64,000 nt of DNA from Beta vulgaris subsp. vulgaris (lineage: Eukaryota > Streptophyta > Magnoliopsida > Caryophyllales > Amaranthaceae), in NCBI RefSeq assembly GCF_026745355.1, contig NC_079206.1, positions 3,155,800-3,219,799 on the forward strand, written 5' to 3'. Positions 49,261 through 59,235 of the stretch are shown piece by piece. The position numbers and the translations under genes are program-made. Numbering within the stretch: the first letter of the stretch is position 1; each line of letters begins with the position of its first letter. Under the pieces are notes generated by a model. That model was not told where the DNA came from, made no database searches, and saw nothing but the letters and a program-made list of their open reading frames with translations.

Positions 49261-49560
49261 CTTTCTCCGTTCTTTTTATATTAAAATAAGTACTATTTTG
49301 GATCGTTTCACATATATTGCAACAATTTCAATTTTGGTATAAAAAGAAACTTTAATTGACAATATTATCCTTACTTTATCTTATTAAATCCATCATTAAT
49401 TACTCACTTTGCCTTGTAAAATTACTTTTAATTTCTAAAGATGATTTCTCTCCTACTCTAGTTAATTAAAGAATTACTTTTATGCTAAACTACTCATTTG
49501 TTCTAATCTTTAAAAATTGTATCTAAACACATTGTTGTTATAGAAAAAGAACAGAGGTAG
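49261..49560 (-). mobile_element. Stowaway-like MITE beside satellite array 2
   Basis: A complete copy, in reverse, of the MITE at 25126-25417. The ends are CTTTCTCCGTTC and GAACAGAGGTAG with TA on both sides. Beyond its outer end, sequence no longer matches the array-1 flank. Confidence 0.85.
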
Positions 49561-49612
49561 TATTAGTTCGGCTAAATTTTAATCGGATTGGGTCACCTTT
49601 AGTTTTCACTAC
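49561..49612 (-). repeat. Array-flank junction, inverted copy
   Basis: The reverse complement of this stretch matches 25074-25125 (TTAGCCGAACTAATA, GGTGACCCAAT, AGTAGTGAAAACTAA) with a few substitutions, in the same position between satellite and MITE. Confidence 0.9.
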
Positions 49613-52354
49613 TTATATCTTCACTTTTGGCTGTTTTTTGGGACATTTTTTGACATCTCCAGGCCTGACCATATTTTCTCCCAAAACATTCCTAGGAAAT
49701 TCGATGTGATTTGTGACGTTGCAAGGGTGCTTGGCATTATTTGTGTTGCCTCGAAAAGTCTCTAAACACCTCGTTTGTTCATTTCTCGTGAAACCCAAAA
49801 TTACCTCGCAATGAACGTAAAGACATCCATATATTCGTTCCAAGCCACATGACTCCTTTCCAATGACCTCTCATGTACCTATACGACATCCCGTGGCGTT
49901 CGGATCTCGGGCCCCGTGAAAGTCCGAAAGCGTATATTATAACCTTCTATTTTGGCTGTTTTTGAGACATTCATGGACTTTTCCGGGTGTGGTCATATTT
50001 TCTCCTAAAACGTTTCTAGGAAAGCCGACGTGACTTATAATATGTTGCGTGGGTACTTTGCATCATTTGCGTTGCGTCGAGAAGCCTGTGCACACCACAT
50101 TTATTCATTTATCCTGAAACCCAAAATTGCCTCAAAATGAATGTAAATACATCCATATATTCGTTCCAATCCACTTGACTCATTTCCAATGACTTCCCAT
50201 GTCCCTAGGAGGCATCCCGTGGCGTTCGGAGCTCGGGCCCTGGGAAAGCCGGAAAACGTGTATTTTAACCTTCAATTTCGGCTGTTTTTGGGACATTTTT
50301 GGACTTCTCCGAGCCTCGTCATATTTTCTCCGGAAACATTCCTAGGAGTGCTGACGTGACTTGTAACATTGAGTGGGTGCTTGGCACCATTTGCATTGCC
50401 TCAAAAAGCCTCTGAACACCCATTTGTTCATTTCTCGTGAAACCCAAATTTGCATCGAAATAAAAATAAAAGCATCCACATATTCGTTCCAAGCCACATG
50501 ACTCATTTCCAATGACCTCCCATGTCCATAGGAGGCATCCTGTGGCGTTCGAAGCTCGAGCCCCGGAAAAGTCCGAAAGCGTGTATTATAACCTTCAATT
50601 TTGGCTGTTTTTGGAGCATTTTTGGACTTTTTGAAACTTGGTCTTATTTTCTCCCAAAACATTCATAGGAGTGCCAATGTGACTTGTAAAGTTGCACGAG
50701 TACTTGGCACCATTTGTATTGCCTCAAAAAACCTCTGAACACCCTATTTGTTCATTTTTCGTGAAACCCAAATTTGCCTCGAAATGAACAGAAACACATC
50801 CAAATATTCTTTCCAAGCCACATGACTTCTTTCCAATGACCTCTCATGTCCTTCGGAGGCATCTCGTGGCGTTTGGATCTTGGACCCCGGGAAAGTCTGA
50901 AAGCGTGTGTTATAACCTTCAATTTTGGTTGTTTTTGGGACATTTTTGGACTTCTCCAGGCATGACCTTACTTTCTCTTGAAAAGTTCCTAGGAAAGCCG
51001 ACGTGACTTTTAATGTTTTCCAGGTGTTTGGCACCATTTGTGTTGCCTCAAAAAGCTTCTAAACATCCTATTTGGCACATTTCTCGTGAAACCTAAAACA
51101 GCCTCGAAATGAACGTAAAGCCATTCACATATTCGTTCCAATCCACATGACTCCTTTCCAATGACCTTCCATGCTCCTAGGAGTTATCCCGTGTCATTCG
51201 GAGCTCAAGGCTCGAGAAGTTCGAAAGCGTGTATTATATACCTTCAATTTTGCCTTTTTTAGGACAAATTTTAATTTCTCTGTGCCTATTCATATTTTCT
51301 CTCTAAACATTCTTAAGAGTGCCGATGTGACGTGTAACATTGCGCGGATGCTTGCACAGTTTGTATTGCCTCGAAAAGCCTTTAAACACCTCATTTGTTC
51401 ATTTCTCGTGAAACGCAAAATTGCCTCGAAATAAACGTAAAGACATCCACATATTCGTTCCAAGCCACATGACTCTTTTCCAATGACCTCGCATGTCCCT
51501 AGGTTGCATCTCGTGGCGTCTGTAGGTCGGCTTCGGTGAATGTCCGAAAGTGTGTATTATAACCTTCAATTTTGGTTGTTTTTGGGACATGTTTGGACTT
51601 CTCCGGGCGTAGCCATATTTTCTCCCAAAATGTTATTAGGAAAGCTGACGTGACTTGTAATTGCGCGGGTGCTTGGCACCATTTGTGTTGCCTCGAAAAA
51701 CCTGTGAACACCCCATTTGTTCATTTTTCGTGAAACCCAAAATTGTCTTGAAATGAACATAAAGGCATCCATATATTTGTTCCAAACCACATAACTTCTT
51801 TTCAATGACCTCCCAGGTCGCTGGGAGGCATCCCGTGGCGTTTAGAGCTCTAGCCCCGGAAAGTCCGAAAGCGTGTATTATATTCTTCAATATTGGCTGT
51901 TTTTGGGACATTTTTGGACTTTTCCGGGCAAGGTCATATTTTATCGAAATGTTTCTAGAAAAGCCGACGTGACTTTTAACTTTGCGCGAGTATTTCGCAT
52001 CATTTGCATTGCATCGAAAAGCTTTTGAACACCACATTTGTTCATTTCTAGTGAAATCCAAAATTGCCTCAAAATGAACGTAAATGCATCCATATATTTG
52101 TTCCAAGGCACTTGACTCCTTTCCAATGACATCCCATGTCCCTAAATGGCACCCTGTTCATCCGGATCTCGGGCCACGGGAAAGTACGAAAGCGTGTATT
52201 ATAACCTTCAATTTTGGATTTTTTTGGGACAATTTTTAACTTCTCCGGGCCTGGTCATATTTTCTTCTGAAACGTTTCTAGGAAAGCCGGTGTGACTTGT
52301 AACATTGCGCAGATGCTTGACATATTTGTGTTGCCTAGAAAAAGCCTCTGAACA
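49613..52354 (-). repeat. Second satellite array, inverted, about 8.5 monomers
   Basis: Read on the minus strand it repeats the order of the first array (CGAGGCAACACAAATGG, GCCCGGAAAAGTCC, GGTTATAATACACGC, CATGTGGCTTGGAACG). Monomers are more diverged from one another than in array 1, and no clear higher-order pattern or identical duplicates are seen. The far end (52354) breaks inside a monomer at a different point from the start of array 1. Confidence 0.93.
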
Positions 52355-53714
52355 GCCTAGCAAATCAAGTATCATTTGAATCTAAAAACTTAATCATCCT
52401 AAAACTTAATAATAAGGAGAATTGCTTAGCAAATCAAAATATGTGAGTCACAATGCAAATAGTTTCTAGTGTGATTTGAACCTAAAAACTTAATGAGATG
52501 TGTAGAAACCTTTATCAGCGCACCAGACTTGTTTTTTTAAAATGTTTATTGTCTCATTAATTAGTCTTAACTCTTATGAAAATAATATAATGTTATGTTT
52601 TTCTTTTGTCCTTTTTTTTCTATTCACTTTGTTCTTTGTGATGGTCAGAACAAGTTTACTAACAAACTAGAATATCACACAAGTTAAGTGAGATCAGCCA
52701 TATATAAGCAACATCTCTTAGCAGCGGGAGGAAGGGTAAGGAGAATAATCATCCTAAAACTTCATGAAATGCAAACCTTAAAAGTTTGCTCTTTTTTTTT
52801 TAATTCACTTGCCTTGTTCTTTTATTTCTTTTTTTTCTATCAAAATCAAGTATCATTAATAAGTCCTCCGATGTGTCCTTTTTTACAAAAGGGCACGCCA
52901 TTTGAAATTTTGAAATGTTGGATCCATATCGAAATATGTTAGATATGTATCAGCGTTCACCACGTGTCAGATGAGAGACTTACCACCTATATATATTTTT
53001 TCGGTTCTACTACGAGGAGTTTTGTATCGCCTTCGACGAGTGGACTAATCTTCTGCAGGAGTTTGCATGTATGGGTACCTCAAAGGGCAGCATCCTCCCA
53101 GCTGGGAGTCTTTCCATACCCAAGGTTCAAACCCAAAACCTTGGTTAAGAAGCGAGAGGCCCTTAACCACCCACGCCAAATCCAATTGGTAGACTTACCA
53201 CCTATATGAAGTGTCTTTAAAACCTAAAACGTGGTGATATGTTAGCAGATTCAAGACAAAACATCACTCACCCTAATTGATGTGGAGTAGCATTCAATTC
53301 CGATCTAGAATCTCAACAATTTAAATAGCATTTCTCATATTAATTATTTTACTCAATTACCTTTAACATTCACCTTTGCGTTCAGAGTTCAATAACTGTG
53401 AAGCTACGTAACGCAAGCTTGATATATAGTAATGATGGATTCATTCAATTGCATGCATGTAAGACACGTGAATCATCTTTAGGACCTTTGGGTGCAACTT
53501 ACGTACCCAAATATATAGGGTCCTACCCTTATCAGTAAGTAGGGGCCCTAATCAAAGTCATTTTAATATAGCACATTATCAAAAAATTAGCTTAAGTTAG
53601 TACAAATCCTTTTCTTCTCTAAAGTGAAAGTCAGTATAAAATATGCAAAAGTAAGAAACTAAAGATAAAAAAAGTTGGTGAAGCAAAGTTACCTTAGGTT
53701 TCTGATGAAGTCCG
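52355..53714. other. Intergenic
   Basis: No gene recognised. CAAATCAAGTATCATTTGAA and similar words recur (52365, 52845). A SINE lies at 53030-53195. The 81-codon frame at 52964 overlaps that SINE and is not a gene. Confidence 0.55.
53030..53195 (-). mobile_element. tRNA-derived SINE
   Basis: On the minus strand: GGCGTGGGTGGTTAAGGGCC (A box), GGGTTTGAACCTTGGG (B box), then a body with CTCCCAGCTGGGAGGATGC. This differs from the 59098 family. Confidence 0.6.
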
Positions 53715-53719
53715 ACTCT
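53715..53719 (+). repeat. Target site duplication of the copia element, left
   Basis: ACTCT directly before the 5' LTR is repeated directly after the 3' LTR at 58706-58710. Confidence 0.85.
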
Positions 53720-53900
53720 TATTAATGAGTCGGGTTTGTATATATTAGCCTGTATCTTGTATATTTGGAATATAATATCCTATCTTTTAGGAATATATCC
53801 TTTTAGGAGTTTAGGTTTCCTTGTATTATACGTATATATACTTGTGTGATCATCAATACAAGGTTAAGCCGTTTTCTCCAATATTTCTCTGAGTTTAACA
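53720..53900 (+). repeat. 5' LTR of the copia element
   Basis: 181 bp, TATTAATGAG to GAGTTTAACA. It contains one extra AATAT relative to the 3' LTR near 53770. A TATATATAC box near 53830 is a candidate promoter. Confidence 0.93.
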
Positions 53901-53913
53901 TGGTATCAGAGCC
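53901..53913 (+). other. Primer-binding site
   Basis: TGGTATCAGAGCC immediately follows the 5' LTR. It is the standard initiator Met-tRNA complement of plant copia elements. Confidence 0.93.
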
Positions 53914-54290
53914 TCTCTAACCTAGAGATTATTTTCGATCCTGTTCTTGAATTTCGTTTCTCTTTGTTTCTTCCGCACAAACGAGATTACAGCTTCACAA
54001 ATTTATTTATTTTTTTTTTTTTTCTTTCTTTCCGGTTTTGTTTACACGCAATCTTGCGTCGGGTTTGGTTTTGTTTCCACGCAATCTTGCGTCGGGTTTG
54101 GTTTTTTATTTTTTTTTTTTGGCCGGCGATCCTTGTCGTTCCACAGTGGTTCCGGTGTCGTGCTGCTACTCCGTGCCCCTGGTCTTTGTTTGTTTGCCGT
54201 CTCGTTGGTGTTGTGGAGCGTGCGTTGGTGTGCCCTAGCCTTCTTTCGCTTGTTGTTTTTTTTTCTCTGCCATATTTTCTTTGAGGTGTG

Positions 54291-55226
54291 ATGGGTGACG
54301 CAACTCCATCCAAGGGGGACGCTACTCCCTCCAAGTATGAGCCTTTCACAGATTATTATCTTCATCCTAGTGAGGGTTCCCAGTTAGTTATTTGCCCCGT
54401 CTTGCTTACCGTGGACAATTATGAAGAGTGGTCCCGATCCATTCGCAATAACCTGCGCTCCAAGAGCAAGCTCGGCTTCGTGGACGGTACTATCTCTAAG
54501 CCTGCTGCCACATCTCCGGATTATCGTCAGTGGGGTATTGTTAACTCTACTCTTGTTGCTTGGATTTTTAATACAATTGATTCTAGTATTCGTTCCACTA
54601 TCATTATTCCTGATGATGCCAAAATATTGTGGGATGACTTGCGGGATCGTTATTCTCTTGGTAACGGTCCCCGCATTCTTGAGATTAAGAATGCTATTGC
54701 TGATTGTAAACAACGCGGTCGTTCTGTTGCAATTTATTATGGTGAATTAAATAAACTGCAAAATCTGTTGTCTAGTTACTTGAAATTGCCTGCTTGTACT
54801 TGCTCCGCTGCTGCTGAATATGCTAGAATGCATGAAACTGCGATGTTGCATCAGTTTTGTATTGGTTTGGATTCCCAGAAGTTTGGGTCCGTTGTGTCTA
54901 CGTTGTTGATGAGTGATCCTTTGCCTACTATGAATGCTGCTTATGCTAAAAGTTTTCTATGAGCGTAAGCAGTCTGTGTCTGCGGCTCAGGAGGCCACTT
55001 CTGCTACTTCTGTTGGTTTCAGTGCTACTGGTTCTGCTTCTGGTCGGTCTTCGGATCGCCTGGAATGTAGTCACTGTAAACGGGTTGGTCATGATAAAGA
55101 CCATTGTTATTCGCTTCATGGTTTTCCTGATGGGGGTCGTGGTGGCCGTAGTGGCCGTGGTGGTCGAGGCGGTCGTGGCGGCCGGTCGACTGGTAAAGGC
55201 AGGGGTGATTTTGCTGGTTCGTTGGT
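54291..55226 (+). pseudogene. Copia gag, two frame changes
   Basis: The start at 54291 (MGDATPSK, repeated twice) lies inside an open frame preceded by GTG. The N-terminal part has the copia gag-polypeptide signature (NYEEWSRSIRNNLRSKSKLGF, WDDLRDRYSLGNGPRI). A run of four A at 54948-54951 shifts the frame at AYAK; the next frame continues with FYERKQSVSAA and a complete zinc knuckle, CSHCKRVGHDKDHC (CX2CX4HX4C). A Gly/Arg-rich RGG-like tail follows. A second shift near 55216-55230 leads into the protease frame. Confidence 0.9.
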
Positions 55227-57197
55227 AGTACTGCTCGTGGCGCCAATGAGCAAGTTTCTGATTCTGATCGTGGGAGTGTTCCTACGCTTTCTGATACTCA
55301 ATGGAAGGAGCTACTGGCTGCCTTAAAGGGTTCCAAGTCTGGTTCTGCTTCGGATAACACTAAACTTGGTACGTTTAACTCTATTGAGTGGCTCATTGAC
55401 ACTGGCGCTTCGAATCACATGTCTGGTAACATTGATTTATTTACTTGTTTGTCTGATATTTCTTCGCCTGTTGGTTTGCCTAACGGCAAAAGCACGACTG
55501 CCACTAAAGAAGGCCGGGTTATTTTGTCTGATGGTTTAACCCTTGATAATGTTCTTTATGTCCCTGCTCTTCAATGCAATTTATTGTCTGTGTCTCAATT
55601 ATTAGAAAAACAATCTTATTTTATTATGTTCACTGACAAGCTATGCATTATTCAGGACCGCAATTTGAGGAACCTGATTGGAGCGGGGGAGCAGTGTGAT
55701 GGGGTCTATATTTTTCGTCCTGTTCGTGCTCGGAATCTGCAGGCGCATAGAGTAGTTGTTTCAGATGCTAGTTTGTTGTGGCATCGGCGGCTCGGGCATC
55801 CGTCAATGCAAGTTGTTTGTTCTCTTCCGGGTGTTACTAGTAGTCATCATAGTACTTCTGGTTCAAGTTGTTTGTTTGATTGTGACATTTGTTTTATGGG
55901 GAAGCAACCCCGAAACTCTTTTCCATTAAGTTCCAATAAAGCATCTGATATTTTTGACTTAATACATTGTGATATTTGGGGTCCGAATAAAATTGCGTCT
56001 AGTTGTGATGCACGTTATTTTTTAACCATTGTTGATGATTTTTCTCGTGCTACCTGGGTTTTCTTGATGGTTGGTAAATATGACACTGCTCCATTGATTC
56101 GTGAGTTTTGTGCTATGGTTGAGACACAATTTCACCGCACAGTTAAAGTGGTGCGCAGTGATAATGGACAAGAGTTTCTCGGTTTGGGCTCATTTTTTGC
56201 TGCTAAGGGTATTTTACATCAGACGTCGTGTGTGTACACGGCACAACAAAATGGCAGGGTGGAGCGTAAACATCGTCATATTTTGAATGTGGCTCGCGCC
56301 CTACGGTTTCAAGCCAAGCTTCCTAAGTATTTTTGGGGTGAGTGTGTTCTTTCTGCTGTTTATTTGATTAATAAAACCCCTACACCTCTTCTTAATGGCA
56401 AAACTCCGTATGAGTGTTTATTTGGTCAAGCTCCATCGTATGCTAATATCCGTATCTTTGGATGTCTCTGTTATGCTGCAAATCGTCCTCGTGTAAAGGA
56501 CAAATTTGATTCCCGTTCTCGAAAGTGTATCTTTGTTGGTTATCCCAATGGAAAAAAAGGGTGGCGTTTATTTGACTTGGAGACGAATGAATTTTTTGTA
56601 AGTAGGGATGTTCAATTTTTCGAAGACAAATTCCCATATCTTAACTCGCTTCCGGATGAGAAACGAGCTCTTTGGGAAGCTTATTTTGCTTCTCCACCGG
56701 TTTGGGAGGATGCTAATGATGATGATACGCCACCCACCGCCGGTACCGCCGCCCACCCGCGGTCTCCCGCATCAAACCGCAGCCAGGTCGCGGACTCTAC
56801 TGCTGCCTCTCCCCCTTTACGGCAGCTTCCAGCAGCAACCGCGGCTTCCCCGCGGCACCCAGCCCCAAACCGCGGTCCTACCGCGGCGCCTCCTGCTGCC
56901 CCCACTTCGTTGCTGCGTGTCCCAGCAGCAACCGCGACCGCCCCGCAGCCCGCAGCTCCGAACTGCAGCCCTACCGCGGTCCCTACTGCTGCGTCCCCAG
57001 CACGGGTGTGCGACGCAGCCCCCAGCTCCTCCGTGCTGCTGTCCGAGGGTCCCTCACCTCCCCTTGGACAGCCCGGTCTTGGTCCTAGTGATACATCGTC
57101 GGTTGGTGATGGTGGTAATACTACAGGGTTATCTGAATTGAGGGGGAGTTCATCAACGGGTGATCGTCGTAGTGATCGTGAGAAACGTCCTCCTTAG
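55227..57197 (+). pseudogene. Copia protease-integrase part of pol
   Basis: The protease active site DTGAS is at 55398-55412. A GAG-pre-integrase motif, LWHRRLGHPS, follows near 55775. The integrase core has the DDE set: Asp in HCDIWGP (near 55970), Asp in RSDNGQEF (codon 56160-56162) and Glu in GRVERKH (codon 56262-56264), the last two 33 residues apart by count. The frame stays open for about 590 codons, ending after a Pro/Ala-rich stretch and SDREKRPP. It is cut off there by a deletion. Confidence 0.92.
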
Positions 57198-58522
57198 TGG
57201 CAATCGTCAAGTTGAAGGTGTTGATTATAACGAGACATTTGCTCCCGTTGCTAAGATGGGTACGGTACGCCTTTTTCTTGCTGTTGCTGTTTCTTTGAAT
57301 TGGGAATTGCATCAGATGGATGTTCACAATGCCTTTCTTCATGGTGATTTGGATGAAGAAGTATTATATGCATTTTCCCCCTGGTTATGGTACTCCTTCT
57401 CCTGGCAAGGTTTGCAGGCTCCGGAAATCTTTATATGGTTTGAAACAGGCACCCAGACAATGGTTCTCAAAACTGTCTACTGCTCTGCGGAATTTTGGCT
57501 TTAAGAATTCCTACGCTGATTACTCTCTGTTCAGCTATGTCCAGGGCAGTGTTTCGTTGCATGTTCTTGTCTACGTCGATGATTTGATTATTGCCGGGTC
57601 TTCTCATGACGCCATTCTTCGGTTTAAGACATATCTGTCTCAGTGTTTCTTCATGAAGGATTTGGGTGTGCTTAAGTATTTTTTAGTGTTGAGATTGCTC
57701 GTAGTCCGGAGGGTATTTTTCTCTCTCAACGCAAGTACTCGTTGGATATCCTCACTGAGGCTGGCATGTTGGGATGCAAACCGATTGATACTCCGATGGA
57801 GCAGCACCATCGTCTCGCTCTTGTTTCAGGGGAGCCGTTCGCGTATCCAGATCAATATCGTCGGTTGGTTGGTCGGTTGGTTTACCTCTCTGTCACTCGC
57901 CGGAGTTGAGTTACTCGGTGCATGTTTTGGCTCAATTCTTGAGTGATCCCCAGGTTTCTCACTGGGATGCAGCCCTGCGTGTCTTGCGTTACCTTAAGGG
58001 TAGTCCGGGTCAAGGCATTTTGTTACGCCCTATGCCAGATTTACGATTGACTGCTTTTTGTGACAGTGATTGGGCCGCTTGCCCGTTGACTCGGCGCTCT
58101 TTGACTGGCTATCTTGTTTTCTTGGGTCGTTCTCCAGTTTCTTGGAAGACTAAGAAACAACCCACCGTCTCTCGCTCTTCCGCTGAGGCCGAGTACCGTT
58201 CTATGGCTGTCACCACTTGTGAGTTGAAGTGTTGAAAGCTCTCCTGTGTTCTCTTGGCATCGATCACTCTAAACCTATGCAGTTGTTTTGTGACAGTCAG
58301 TCTGCTCTTCATATCGCCAAGAATCCGGTTTCATGATCGTACGAAACATATTGAGGTCGACTGTCATTTTGTTCGGGATGAGTTGTTAAAGGGTAATGTC
58401 TCCACCTCCTATGTCTCGACGACTCATCAATTGGCGGATATTCTTACGAAGGCCCTTGGCCGACAACAGTTTGGTTTTCTCTTACGCAAGTTGGGCATTC
58501 GTGATTTACATGCTCCAACTTG
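57198..58522 (+). pseudogene. Copia reverse transcriptase/RNase H, 5'-deleted and frameshifted
   Basis: Sequence jumps from the integrase tail to [19 protein letters not shown], so the first RT segment (roughly 100 residues, including the usual WVYKIK/RYKARLV region) is missing. The YVDD catalytic box is intact at 57572-57583. Single-base changes shift the frame near 57365, 57685, 57901, 58231 and 58330. RNase H motifs are recognisable across them (CDSDWAACPLTRRSLTGY, SRSSAEAEYRSM, THQLADILTKAL). Confidence 0.92.
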
Positions 58523-58529
58523 AGGGGAG
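58520..58529 (+). other. Polypurine tract
   Basis: TTGAGGGGAG directly before the 3' LTR is the expected plus-strand primer. Confidence 0.85.
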
Positions 58530-58705
58530 TATTAATGAGTCGGGTTTGTATATATTAGCCTGTATCTTGTATATTTGGAATATCCTATCTTTTAGGAATA
58601 TATCCTTTTAGGAGTTTAGGTTTCCTTGTATTATACGTATATATACTTGTGTGATCATCAATACAAGGTTAAGCCGTTTTCTCCAATATTTCTCTGAGTT
58701 TAACA
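58530..58705 (+). repeat. 3' LTR of the copia element
   Basis: 176 bp, identical to the 5' LTR except for one missing AATAT. The ACTCT target duplication follows at 58706-58710. Confidence 0.93.
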
Positions 58706-58710
58706 ACTCT

Positions 58711-59082
58711 TGCACTCAACTCTCCCCTTTACCTACTCTTTTTACTGTGTTAGTCTTGGCTTCTTTCTGCTTTCCTTTTTCCTTTTATTTGCTTTTGTCT
58801 AATCACCCACCATTTTGGAAAAATCTCATATAATGCCTTACCAAGAAACTATTATACTATGCTTTTCTATTTCATAAACAACCAAACATTGTTATTGGTT
58901 AGAGCTTTATTTATATTACTAATGAGTTGAATTCAAAGTAGATCCACTATTGGGTTGTTTATCATTGATTTATGAACACCAACAATAATATTAGAACCTT
59001 AATCTCAAAATACAAGTGTTAATTGCAATAATCAGAAATTATTTTTTTGTGACTATTCATAAATATTGTTTTAAATCACCAT
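58711..59082. other. Intergenic, no gene recognised
   Basis: AT-rich. This is the other side of the copia insertion site. Confidence 0.5.
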
Positions 59083-59097
59083 AATTCGGAATTCTTA

Positions 59098-59220
59098 ACC
59101 AAGAATGTCTTGGCCTAGTGGTTAAAATTGAGGTGTTGTGAACGATAGGTCACAGGTTCAATTCCCTCTCCCCTTCTTTGTACTTTGTACTGCCTTCATG
59201 ACTCATATGGATCAAAAAAA
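59098..59220 (+). mobile_element. tRNA-derived SINE with a perfect 15-bp target duplication
   Basis: AATTCGGAATTCTTA occurs at 59083-59097 and again at 59221-59235. Between them lie A-box-like TGGCCTAGTGGTTAAA, B-box-like GGTTCAATTCC, a short body (CCTTCTTTGTACTTTGTACTG), ATATGGATC and a poly-A tail. The long duplication and the tail show LINE-type target-primed insertion. Other members are at 13232-13347 and 31685-31765. Confidence 0.92.
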
Positions 59221-59235
59221 AATTCGGAATTCTTA

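Larger units (their letters stand above)
53720..58705 (+). mobile_element. Ty1/copia LTR retrotransposon, young but defective
   Basis: The 4,986-bp element has a 181-bp 5' LTR, Met-tRNA primer-binding site, gag, protease, integrase, truncated reverse transcriptase, RNase H, polypurine tract and a 176-bp 3' LTR, with a perfect ACTCT target duplication. The domain order PR-INT-RT-RH defines copia. The LTRs begin TATTAA and end TTTAACA, and differ only by a 5-base AATAT duplication, so insertion was recent. The short LTRs and gag type suggest the Ale/Retrofit side of the superfamily; the lineage is uncertain. Gag and pol carry several one-base frame changes and an internal deletion at the start of RT, so this copy cannot act alone. 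Confidence 0.95.

Noticed and set aside
53987..54365. Minus-strand frames of 107-120 codons over the copia leader
   Set aside because: They are antisense shadows of the leader and gag start with low-complexity Lys/Arg runs from T-rich tracts.
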